DNA of 15,206 bases. It comes from an uncultured Clostridia bacterium (GTDB taxonomy: Bacteria; Bacillota; Clostridia; Oscillospirales; UMGS1783). The notes under the pieces were generated by a model. It was not told where the DNA came from and searched no databases. It was given only the letters and a program-made list of their open reading frames with translations. The stretch is taken from NCBI GenBank assembly GCA_937892635.1, contig CALBKB010000056.1, forward strand, positions 1-15,206, in the 5' to 3' direction. This document shows, one piece after another, positions 7,450-13,415 of the stretch. A program made the translations under genes and the position numbers. Numbering within the stretch: the stretch's first letter is position 1; each line of letters opens with the position of its first letter.

Positions 7450-8157
7450 ATGTTTGCCATTTATAAGCGTGAACTTAAATCCTATTTCCTCACGGCGATG
7501 GGCTACGTCTTCCTCACCATCTTTATGATTATTTTGGGCATGCTCTTTTTCTTTAACAATATCACCCAAAACTCGGCCGATCTGCAAAGTTATTACTCGG
7601 CTGTCGACCCGCTGTATCTGATTATCTTCACCGTTATCCTGACCATGCGTCTGATGACAGACGATAAGCGAAATCGCACCGAGGTCCTGTTGCTCACGGC
7701 ACCTGTCTCGGCGGCCGGGATTGTGATAGGCAAATTTTTTGCTGCCTTATCGGTCTACGCCATTGGCGTATTGTCCACCATCATCTATGCCGTTTTTACA
7801 CTCATCTATTCGCAGATCAGTCTGGTCGTGGTTATCGGCGGCATGATCGGCCTGTTGCTTTACGGCGCACTGTTCATTTCCATCGGCACCTTTATTTCAT
7901 CGCTCACGGACAGCCAGGTCGTGGCCGCCATCGCCACCTTCTGTTCCCTCTTCTTCTTGTATCTGGCCGAGCGATTTGTCGCCTATATTCCCAACACCAC
8001 CGTCACCAATATCCTATACTGGCTCTCGCTTGACAGCAAATACACGCAAATCTCGCAGGGACTGCTCAGTATCGGGCACTTGGTGTATTTCCTAAGCCTA
8101 ACCGCCATGTTCCTCTTCCTCACCGTACGTGTGGTTGAGAAAAAGCGCTGGTCGTAA
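7450..8157 (+). CDS. ABC-2 type permease, GldF-like
   Basis: The membrane subunit that would pair with the ATPase upstream. It has 235 residues and about six hydrophobic segments (roughly 15-36, 54-68, 89-120, 123-150, 155-178, 210-228), with the start MFAIYKRELKSYF typical of ABC-2 permeases: a short cytoplasmic N-terminal amphipathic helix before the first span. The motif RNRTEVLLLTAPVS (about 75-88) matches the conserved cytoplasmic loop of this permease group ('E.LLT.PVS'). ATG 7450 follows the ATPase stop with no gap, and SD GAGGTG is at 7439-7444, inside the ATPase gene. Only one permease gene is present, so the transporter would be a homodimer. What it moves is not evident. Confidence 0.9.
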   Translation: MFAIYKRELKSYFLTAMGYVFLTIFMIILGMLFFFNNITQNSADLQSYYSAVDPLYLIIFTVILTMRLMTDDKRNRTEVLLLTAPVSAAGIVIGKFFAALSVYAIGVLSTIIYAVFTLIYSQISLVVVIGGMIGLLLYGALFISIGTFISSLTDSQVVAAIATFCSLFFLYLAERFVAYIPNTTVTNILYWLSLDSKYTQISQGLLSIGHLVYFLSLTAMFLFLTVRVVEKKRWS

Positions 8158-8170
8158 AGGAGGAAAAGCC

Positions 8171-9589
8171 ATGAAAAACTTCACGTTGAAAACCTCCTCC
8201 AAATACAAATTGACCTCTTGGGTCTACATCGCGATCGTCGTCGTCATCTTGATCGTGCTCAATATCGCGGCCAACCTCTTCCATGCTCAGATCGACTTTA
8301 CGGCAAAAAAGACCTTTTCGCTCACCGGCGAATGTAAAGCCATGCTTGATACCATCGATCAGAACGTTGAGATCATTGTCTGCCGTGACCGCATCAATTT
8401 CTCGGCCAATATCTATGTGGCCAATATTGCGCAGACCGTGGAAAACATGGCCGAATATTCCGACCATATCGACGCCACCTTTATGAGCGCCGATAAAAAC
8501 CCCGGCCTTAAAGAACAATATCCAACAGCGAATCTGACCACCAATCATATCATCGTGCGGCTTAAAGATGCGCCTGAGCACTATAAGATCGTCAACATTG
8601 AAAACATGTTTGAAACCGACGATGCCGGCCAGACCATCACCGAATCCAAGGTGGAATATACCCTGGCAAACGCCATTGATTTCGTCACCCGCACCGATTT
8701 CCCCGTTATCTACTACACCACCAACCACATGGAAGATCTGCCCGGTCAATTTATCGATCTGCTCGTAGGCAACAATTATACCGTGCGCACGCTCAATCTG
8801 ATTGTCGACGAAGTGCCCGAGGATGCCGATTATATCTTCCTGTTTAATCCCAAAACCGACTTGTCGGGTTTGGAAATCAATCGCTTATCTTCTTTCTTGA
8901 GCAACGGCGAGCAATACGGCAAAAACCTCTTTGCCTTCATGTCTCCTGAGCAGACCCGACTGCCCAATCTTGAACAGTTTTTAGGCGAATGGGGGCTTGC
9001 GTTGGGCGGTGGGTATCTATATAATCCCGTCTATTCAACCGACAGCAACTATCACACCATGATGCTCTCCTATGGTGATATGAATGCCGCCGGCTCTCTC
9101 TATAACTCGCTGAGTATTCTCACCGAGCAAACCCGTCCGATTGAAACGCTCTTCTTCTCGCGCGACTATGCCAGCACCACATCCCTGCTTGATGCCATGC
9201 CCTACACCCGTCATCCGGCCGATACGCTGGCTGAGAAAAATCCCGATACCGACCCCATCTATACCGGCTCGGTCATGGCCATGGGCACGCGCTACATCAA
9301 AGGCACCAACGTCCAATCTCATGTGGTGGTCAGCGGATCCTATCAGATCCTTGAAAATACCTATATGGATGCCGCACTGGGCAACGCCGCCTATATGCTG
9401 CAACTGATCAACTACCTCGATGCCGACAGCACCAAACTCTTCATCTTCCCCAAAAACATGGAAACGCCACTGCTCGATTTCCCCGATAACAGTGCCAAAA
9501 CCACCGCCTTGATCGTCTTTGTCATTCTCATTCCCTTGACACTGGCGACAGTCGGCGTCTATGTCTGTATACGCCGGAGGAATAAATGA
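8171..9589 (+). CDS. GldG-like ABC auxiliary protein (membrane-anchored)
   Basis: A 472-residue protein of the ABC-transporter auxiliary type (GldG; the domain known as ABC_transp_aux). A cytoplasmic N-terminus of about 15 residues leads into one membrane span (about 16-37, WVYIAIVVVILIVLNIAANLF). A large extracytoplasmic domain begins with the family-typical DFTAKKTFSLTGE (about 42-54). A second span near the C-terminus (TALIVFVILIPLTLATVGVYV) ends in positive residues RRRNK. The segments VEYTLANAIDFVTRTDFPVIYYTTNHMED and DAALGNAAYMLQLINYL resemble conserved GldG stretches. ATG 8171 was preferred over upstream in-frame starts because AAAGGAGG (8156-8163) lies 7 bases before it and MKNF begins the expected topology. 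It follows the permease by 13 bases; its TGA overlaps the next ATG. Confidence 0.85.
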   Translation: MKNFTLKTSSKYKLTSWVYIAIVVVILIVLNIAANLFHAQIDFTAKKTFSLTGECKAMLDTIDQNVEIIVCRDRINFSANIYVANIAQTVENMAEYSDHIDATFMSADKNPGLKEQYPTANLTTNHIIVRLKDAPEHYKIVNIENMFETDDAGQTITESKVEYTLANAIDFVTRTDFPVIYYTTNHMEDLPGQFIDLLVGNNYTVRTLNLIVDEVPEDADYIFLFNPKTDLSGLEINRLSSFLSNGEQYGKNLFAFMSPEQTRLPNLEQFLGEWGLALGGGYLYNPVYSTDSNYHTMMLSYGDMNAAGSLYNSLSILTEQTRPIETLFFSRDYASTTSLLDAMPYTRHPADTLAEKNPDTDPIYTGSVMAMGTRYIKGTNVQSHVVVSGSYQILENTYMDAALGNAAYMLQLINYLDADSTKLFIFPKNMETPLLDFPDNSAKTTALIVFVILIPLTLATVGVYVCIRRRNK

Positions 9590-10968
9590 TGCAAACCAAA
9601 CGAATTCTGATTGCCGGCATTGTTTTGATCCTGCTGATCGTGGCCACCATCATTACCGTTGGGCTGCTGCCGCGCGATGAGGACAACAACATCGTATCCC
9701 CCGCTTGGGTCGTGAGCATCCAAGAAGAACAGGTATCCGCCATTGAGGTGACTAACCGTAACGGCTCCTATCGCGCCACCTTCGATAACGGCGTCTCCAT
9801 ACAAGGTTTGGAGAACTATCCTCTGAGTGATAACACCCTTACCCATATGCGCGCCGCCGTCGGCTCCATCTACGCCTATGACACCATTGACCGATCCGGC
9901 AAAGATTTGGGGAAATACGGATTTTCCTCCCCTACCGCAACCGCCATCGTGACCGATACGGACGGCAAGCAGTTTCACTTTACAGTTGGAAGCCTTATGC
10001 CAAACGGCTCTGCCTATTACGTGATGAAGGATGACCACACCGTCTATGCCGTTTCGAGCGAATATCTGACCTTTGTGCTGGCCGATGCGCAAAGCTTTAT
10101 CAGCAAACAGATCACAGCCATTCCGGCCGACACCGCATATTTGGTTGATTACCTGACCATCACCAAAAACGGTCAGCCCTATCTGAAGATAGTGGCCATG
10201 GACGATACCGAATCGGTACATCAAAACAGCACCGGCGTTTTTAAGATGCTCTACCCCTATCAAGGTCTGGGAGGCGATGCCAATATTGTTGATTATCTTA
10301 ACACGCTGTGTAACTTGACAGCCACAACGGTACAACACCTAGGCACCGATCCCGAAGCCTTGGCACAATACGGACTGACGCAGCCGGCGATCGTAGTTGA
10401 ATATGCCTATCGCGGTGAAGTCAAACAGCTCTATTTCAGCGAACCGATTGACGGTTTTTGTAATGTCTACACCAAAGACAGCACCATCATCTATTCCATA
10501 TTGGCTCAAAAGATCAAGCTCATCCGTTTCGACGGCATGGATTTTTTGACCCCCTATCAGTTCGAGCGTGACATCAACGAGGTAGAACGCATCGTATTAA
10601 GCACGCATACCGGCGACAATTACACTTACAACGTAAAGGTCACGGGCGGTAAAACCACGGCTTCTTTGGGATCGACACCTGTGAACGGCGATGCCTTTGA
10701 ACGCTTTTACGACCTGCTAACCACCTCAGAGATCATCGGGGTTGCTCAAAAACCGAGCACTCGCCCCACGCTGAGTATGACCTTCCGCTACTATGCTTCG
10801 ACCGGAAAAGCAAACGACACCGTTCATTTTTACCCCATGGATGACCACACCTATTTCTTGGAAATCAACGGGCAGGGTAATTTTTATGTCTCCTCTCTGT
10901 ACGTGGATAAGGTGTTTGAGTGCATCGCAAAACTCAATAACGGACAGGATTTCTCCATTCGATACTAA
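9586..10968 (+). CDS. DUF4340-like membrane-anchored protein with three internal repeats
   Basis: A 460-residue protein of unknown function, probably of the DUF4340 family that accompanies GldG-like proteins. One N-terminal span (ILIAGIVLILLIVATIITVG, about 7-26) should anchor a long outside domain. I see three repeats of one pattern: about 50-165, 185-310 and 330-440. Each begins with a strand (VSAIEVTNRNG; VDYLTITKNG; VERIVLSTHTG), passes a helix-like part, and ends in a sheet such as YYVMKDDHTVYAVSS, CNVYTKDSTIIYSI and YPMDDHTYFLEINGQ. Repeats 1 and 2 share LGKYGFSSP / LAQYGLTQP; repeat 3 has lost this and keeps only TRPTLSMTF. ATG 9586 overlaps the upstream stop (ATGA), with GGAGG at 9576-9580; ATG 9589 is equally possible. 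It is the last gene of the cassette. Confidence 0.82.
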   Translation: MMQTKRILIAGIVLILLIVATIITVGLLPRDEDNNIVSPAWVVSIQEEQVSAIEVTNRNGSYRATFDNGVSIQGLENYPLSDNTLTHMRAAVGSIYAYDTIDRSGKDLGKYGFSSPTATAIVTDTDGKQFHFTVGSLMPNGSAYYVMKDDHTVYAVSSEYLTFVLADAQSFISKQITAIPADTAYLVDYLTITKNGQPYLKIVAMDDTESVHQNSTGVFKMLYPYQGLGGDANIVDYLNTLCNLTATTVQHLGTDPEALAQYGLTQPAIVVEYAYRGEVKQLYFSEPIDGFCNVYTKDSTIIYSILAQKIKLIRFDGMDFLTPYQFERDINEVERIVLSTHTGDNYTYNVKVTGGKTTASLGSTPVNGDAFERFYDLLTTSEIIGVAQKPSTRPTLSMTFRYYASTGKANDTVHFYPMDDHTYFLEINGQGNFYVSSLYVDKVFECIAKLNNGQDFSIRY

Positions 10969-10996
10969 AAAAACGGCTCCCAAAGGAGCCGTTTTT
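10969..10996. terminator. Bidirectional terminator between the ABC cassette and the methyltransferase gene
   Basis: The 12-bp stem AAAAACGGCTCC (10969-10980) / GGAGCCGTTTTT (10985-10996) with loop CAAA begins on the base after the DUF4340 gene stop. On the opposite strand the A-run gives a T-tract of at least seven, and the methyltransferase stop (10997-10995) overlaps the stem base. It can end both convergent transcripts. Confidence 0.9.
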
Positions 10997-11696
10997 ATTT
11001 TGCTATATAGACATGTCTGGTGCCTTGATCCATACTCTGGATCCATACGGTATGAAATCCTGCTTTGCGCAATAACTCTTTGAGCTGATCCTCCCGATAC
11101 AAGCGTTCATAAATCACGTCGGTCTTTCGATGGTAGTGATCCCCGCAACGGGTAAAGACATCAACAGTAAAGCGACAAAGCTCGTCTTGCTCATCATAAT
11201 CGTTTTCCCACGCTGCAAAGGCTTCCGGGGCACGGAAAACGTAAGCGTTTTGCCCGTATACCCGGCGAAATTTCTTTTCGGTATTGATATCAAACACCAA
11301 TACACCGCCTCGACGCAACAACCGTTTGGCGGCGCAAAAACTATCCAACAGTTCCTGTTCATCGGTGATGTGATTGACCACGTCAAGGCTGGCAGTAACG
11401 GCATCAAAGCGCCCCGCTCCCTCAACCTGAGGCAAGGTGCAACATTGCCACCGAATCTCTTGGCTCTTTTCTTGGGCGCAGGCAAGCATCGCGGCATCGG
11501 GATCCACCCCGCAAACCTTAGCACCGCCCTGCGCCAAGGCAAGGCTTAGTCGACCGGTGCCGCACCCCATGTCCAAAATATCACCGCGAGCAACACCAAA
11601 ATCCGTTAAAATGCGGCGATAGCGCTGCAAGATCTTTTGCACATATTCCGCTTCAAAAAAGCCGTCATACACCGACGCTAAGGCTTGATAGCTCAT
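10995..11696 (-). CDS. Class I SAM-dependent methyltransferase
   Basis: A 233-residue soluble protein with the class I Rossmann-like SAM-binding fold. Motif I is ILDMGCGTGRLSLALA (40-55), the acidic strand-2 end is VCGVDPDAAML (61-71), and a post-motif region FDAVTASLDVVNHI follows at about 96-109; LLRRGGVLVFDINTEKKF is the usual strand-5 area. The N-terminus MSYQALASVYDGFF and the INT..K segment are typical of clostridial methyltransferases next to yerC-like or ribosome-related genes. Substrate cannot be told from sequence. ATG 11696 overlaps the TGA of the yerC-like gene by ATGA, so it is probably translated by coupling and cotranscribed from the yerC promoter. It ends in the terminator shared with the ABC cassette. 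Confidence 0.9.
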   Translation of the reverse strand: MSYQALASVYDGFFEAEYVQKILQRYRRILTDFGVARGDILDMGCGTGRLSLALAQGGAKVCGVDPDAAMLACAQEKSQEIRWQCCTLPQVEGAGRFDAVTASLDVVNHITDEQELLDSFCAAKRLLRRGGVLVFDINTEKKFRRVYGQNAYVFRAPEAFAAWENDYDEQDELCRFTVDVFTRCGDHYHRKTDVIYERLYREDQLKELLRKAGFHTVWIQSMDQGTRHVYIAK

Positions 11697-11986
11697 GCTT
11701 TATTCTCCAATCGGTCCAATACCATGGTATAGCCGTCGCTACCGTATTGCAGACAGCGATTGACGCGGGTGATGGTGGCCGTACTCGAATCGGTGAGGCG
11801 TACAATCTCGGTATAGGGGATGCCCTCTCGCAACAGTTTGGCAATCTCCAGGCGCTGGGACAACGACTTGATCTCATTTACGGTGCACAGATCGTCAAAA
11901 AAAGCCTCGAACTCCTCCTTATTTTTCAAGGATGCCAAGGCCGTAAACAACTGTTCGGTTTCAGAATTTCTCAGTTTTTCAATCAC
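11693..11986 (-). CDS. yerC: YerC/YecD family TrpR-related DNA-binding protein
   Basis: A 97-residue protein of the TrpR-like superfamily (YerC/YecD group): small helical DNA-binding proteins whose ligand and targets are largely uncharacterised. EFEAFFDDLCTVNEIKSLSQ (25-44) and RLEIAKLLREGIPYTEIVRL (45-64) followed by TDSSTATITRVNRCLQYGSDGY (65-86) contain the helix-turn-helix and match the family almost end to end. The start is taken as GTG 11986 because GGGGTGA (11997-11991) is a good SD, and because the two ATG codons upstream (12004, 12001) lie in or at the edge of a predicted -10 element. If that promoter is wrong, ATG 12001 would add five residues. It overlaps the methyltransferase gene by 4 bases and is divergent to thiN. 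The inverted repeat between the two promoters is a possible target. Confidence 0.88.
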   Translation of the reverse strand: MIEKLRNSETEQLFTALASLKNKEEFEAFFDDLCTVNEIKSLSQRLEIAKLLREGIPYTEIVRLTDSSTATITRVNRCLQYGSDGYTMVLDRLENKA

Positions 11987-12002
11987 GATATCACCCCACA
12001 TC

Positions 12003-12031
12003 ATGGTAGCATGACACCAGGGAAAAGTCAA
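12003..12031 (-). promoter_or_regulatory. Promoter of yerC-methyltransferase
   Basis: On the - strand: TTGACT (12031-12026), a 17-bp spacer ending in TG plus one base (an extended -10), then TACCAT (12008-12003). Transcription should start near 11996, which leaves a leader of about 10 bases before GTG 11986. The -35 overlaps the inverted repeat GGAAAAG / CTTTTCC. Confidence 0.6.
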
Positions 12032-12058
12032 TTCTTTTCCAAAAAATCTCTTTTCCCT
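12019..12058. promoter_or_regulatory. Candidate operator: inverted repeat plus third half-site between the yerC and thiN promoters
   Basis: GGAAAAG (12021-12027), TCAATT, CTTTTCC (12034-12040) form a perfect 7-bp inverted repeat covering the -35 of the yerC promoter. A second CTTTTCC copy at 12050-12056 (CTTTTCCCT to 12058) also pairs perfectly with AGGGAAAAG at 12019-12027 and ends on the first base of the thiN -35. The placement suits a repressor acting on one or both promoters; autoregulation by the YerC-like protein is a guess. Confidence 0.35.
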
Positions 12059-12085
12059 TGCCTATCCGCCAAAAAAGGCTATAAT
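12058..12085 (+). promoter_or_regulatory. Promoter of thiN
   Basis: TTGCCT (12058-12063), a 16-bp spacer and a perfect TATAAT (12080-12085) precede thiN. The expected start is near 12092, on the Shine-Dalgarno site AGAGGTG (12093-12099), so the leader would be about 13 bases. There is no room for a TPP riboswitch. Confidence 0.6.
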
Positions 12086-12104
12086 AGAAGCAAGAGGTGT
12101 TAAT

Positions 12105-12734
12105 ATGAACCGTTGTATCATCATCTGCGGCTACCTCAACGGAACCATCCGTCAAGCCGTATCGCTACAACCAAACGACTATATTATCTGCGCCGATGGC
12201 GGCTTGGATCTGGCGGCGGCCGAACATATTCGACCCCATCTCTATATCGGCGACGGCGATTCGAGCCGCATTGACTTTGACGGTCCCTGTATCCATCTGC
12301 CTATCCGTAAAGACGATACCGATCTGATGGCGGCCATTAAATACGCCGCCGACCATGATATGAACCAACTGTGTATCGTGGGCGGTTTGGGCGGCCGCTT
12401 TGACCATTCGATCGCTTCGATTCAATCGCTTGCCTATGCACTCGAACACGGCATGGATGCCCGCTTGGTGGACGCCGAGACTACCGTCTGCCTCTGTCGC
12501 GACCGCATCACCCTCCCCCGCCGCACCGGATTCACCCTATCGGTATTCGCCTACGGCGGTCCCTGCACCGGCGTTGACATCTCCGGCACCTCTTATTTGC
12601 TTCAAAACGCCACCTTAGCGCCCGACTTTCCGCTGGGGGTAAGTAATGCGATTGTTGACGAAAAGGCCATCGTTTCGGTAAAAACAGGCACGCTGCTTGT
12701 TATATGCTCAAAGGATACGCAAAAGCACACCTGA
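12105..12734 (+). CDS. thiN: Thiamine pyrophosphokinase
   Basis: Transfers pyrophosphate from ATP to thiamine to give thiamine diphosphate, the active cofactor; this is the salvage route for imported thiamine. The 209-residue length fits. Motifs in order: ADGG (30-33), YIGDGDS (47-53; the family's GDxDS), RKDDTD (68-73, nucleotide and metal binding), and GGLGGRFDHSIA (93-104; GGRxDH). The C-terminal half is the beta-rich thiamine-binding domain, with ISGTSYLLQNATL and GVSNAI (a conserved SN near the end). SD AGAGGTG is five bases before ATG. It is a single-gene unit, divergent to yerC. The last codons and stop lie inside the palindromic terminator, so the protein ends QKHT. It is often found next to rpe/rsgA in Firmicutes; not here. 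Confidence 0.95.
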   Translation: MNRCIIICGYLNGTIRQAVSLQPNDYIICADGGLDLAAAEHIRPHLYIGDGDSSRIDFDGPCIHLPIRKDDTDLMAAIKYAADHDMNQLCIVGGLGGRFDHSIASIQSLAYALEHGMDARLVDAETTVCLCRDRITLPRRTGFTLSVFAYGGPCTGVDISGTSYLLQNATLAPDFPLGVSNAIVDEKAIVSVKTGTLLVICSKDTQKHT

Positions 12735-12749
12735 TCAGGTGTGCTTTTT
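12721..12749. terminator. Perfectly palindromic bidirectional terminator at the thiN/comF stops
   Basis: A 28-base perfect palindrome (12721-12748), arms AAAAGCACACCTGA and its complement, centred between 12734 and 12735. In RNA it would fold as an 11-bp stem with TGATCA as loop (or a longer stem with GATC), followed by a T-run in both directions. The thiN TGA (12732-12734) and comF TGA (12737-12735) abut at the centre, so there is no intergenic base. Confidence 0.9.
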
Positions 12750-13415
12750 GTTTTTGCCGCGGGTACAACCGGCCAATCCAATGACCGAACGCGCCCCGGC
12801 CTGCCGTAAAGTTTTAGCACATTCGCGCATCGTTGCACCGGTGGTATACACATCGTCGATGAGCACGATGGTCTTGTTTTTGACCGCTTCGGGAACCAAT
12901 ACACGATAACAACCCTTGACGTTAGCGGCACGCGCCTTAGCCCCTGTCAGCAGCGACTGTTTGGGAACGTCTTTATGCTTGTCCAGCGTTTCCCAATAGA
13001 CCAATCCGCGTAACATGGCATATTGACGGGCGATCAACTCGCTTTGGTTAAAGCCGCGTTGACGCAAGCGCTTGCGGCTCAGCGGCACGGCCGTAACAAA
13101 ATCAGCCTGTGAAAGTCCTGATACCTGAGGCATATCCGACAACGCCTGCGCAAAATGAACGGCCGCACTGCGATGATTATGAAATTTCAAAGCCATCGCC
13201 GCTCTTCGTGCCGCCCCTGCGTAATAATAGGGAGCGCGCAGGCAATAGAGATCCGGGCGCTTGGTGTTGGGCGTTAGGGTGTAGCTATGACAATGCGGCA
13301 AACTCTGCTCACATTCGGCGCAATATTTTCCCTCTTGTCCCGTCAAGGCTCCACAAAAGGGGCAGCGCGGCGGAAAACAGAAGTCACGCACCCAGTTGAT
13401 AATCCGTCTGATCAT
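12735..13415 (-). CDS. comF: ComF family phosphoribosyltransferase-like protein
   Basis: ComF/ComFC proteins are needed for DNA uptake in competent bacteria and act with the ComFA helicase, but they are also widespread in non-competent species. The product has 226 residues. The N-terminal zinc-finger cysteines are CPFC (18, 21) and CAEC (32, 35). YAGAARRAAMALKFHNHR (66-83) and VPLSRKRLRQRGFNQSELIA (110-129) are standard ComF segments. The PRPP-binding motif VLIDDVYTTGAT is at 184-195. ATG 13415 was chosen because MIRRIINWVRDFCFPPRCPFC matches the family start and SD GGAGG is 10 bases upstream; the frame runs open to 13607, but that part is recD2 coding sequence in another frame. The ATG overlaps the recD2 TGA (ATGA). 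No comFA is in view, so recD2-comF may serve repair rather than uptake. Confidence 0.92.
   Translation of the reverse strand: MIRRIINWVRDFCFPPRCPFCGALTGQEGKYCAECEQSLPHCHSYTLTPNTKRPDLYCLRAPYYYAGAARRAAMALKFHNHRSAAVHFAQALSDMPQVSGLSQADFVTAVPLSRKRLRQRGFNQSELIARQYAMLRGLVYWETLDKHKDVPKQSLLTGAKARAANVKGCYRVLVPEAVKNKTIVLIDDVYTTGATMRECAKTLRQAGARSVIGLAGCTRGKNKKHT

Noticed and set aside
8120..8749. 209-codon open frame antisense to the GldG-like gene
   Set aside because: Low-complexity Gly/Asp/Val-rich translation typical of a shadow frame, and no start signals.
9559..10338. 259-codon open frame antisense to the DUF4340-like gene
   Set aside because: No recognisable domain, covers a real operon on the other strand, and would also run across the end of the GldG-like gene.
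12019..12104. TPP riboswitch expected before a thiamine gene
   Set aside because: The promoter leaves a leader of only about 13 bases, and no THI-box-like sequence is visible.
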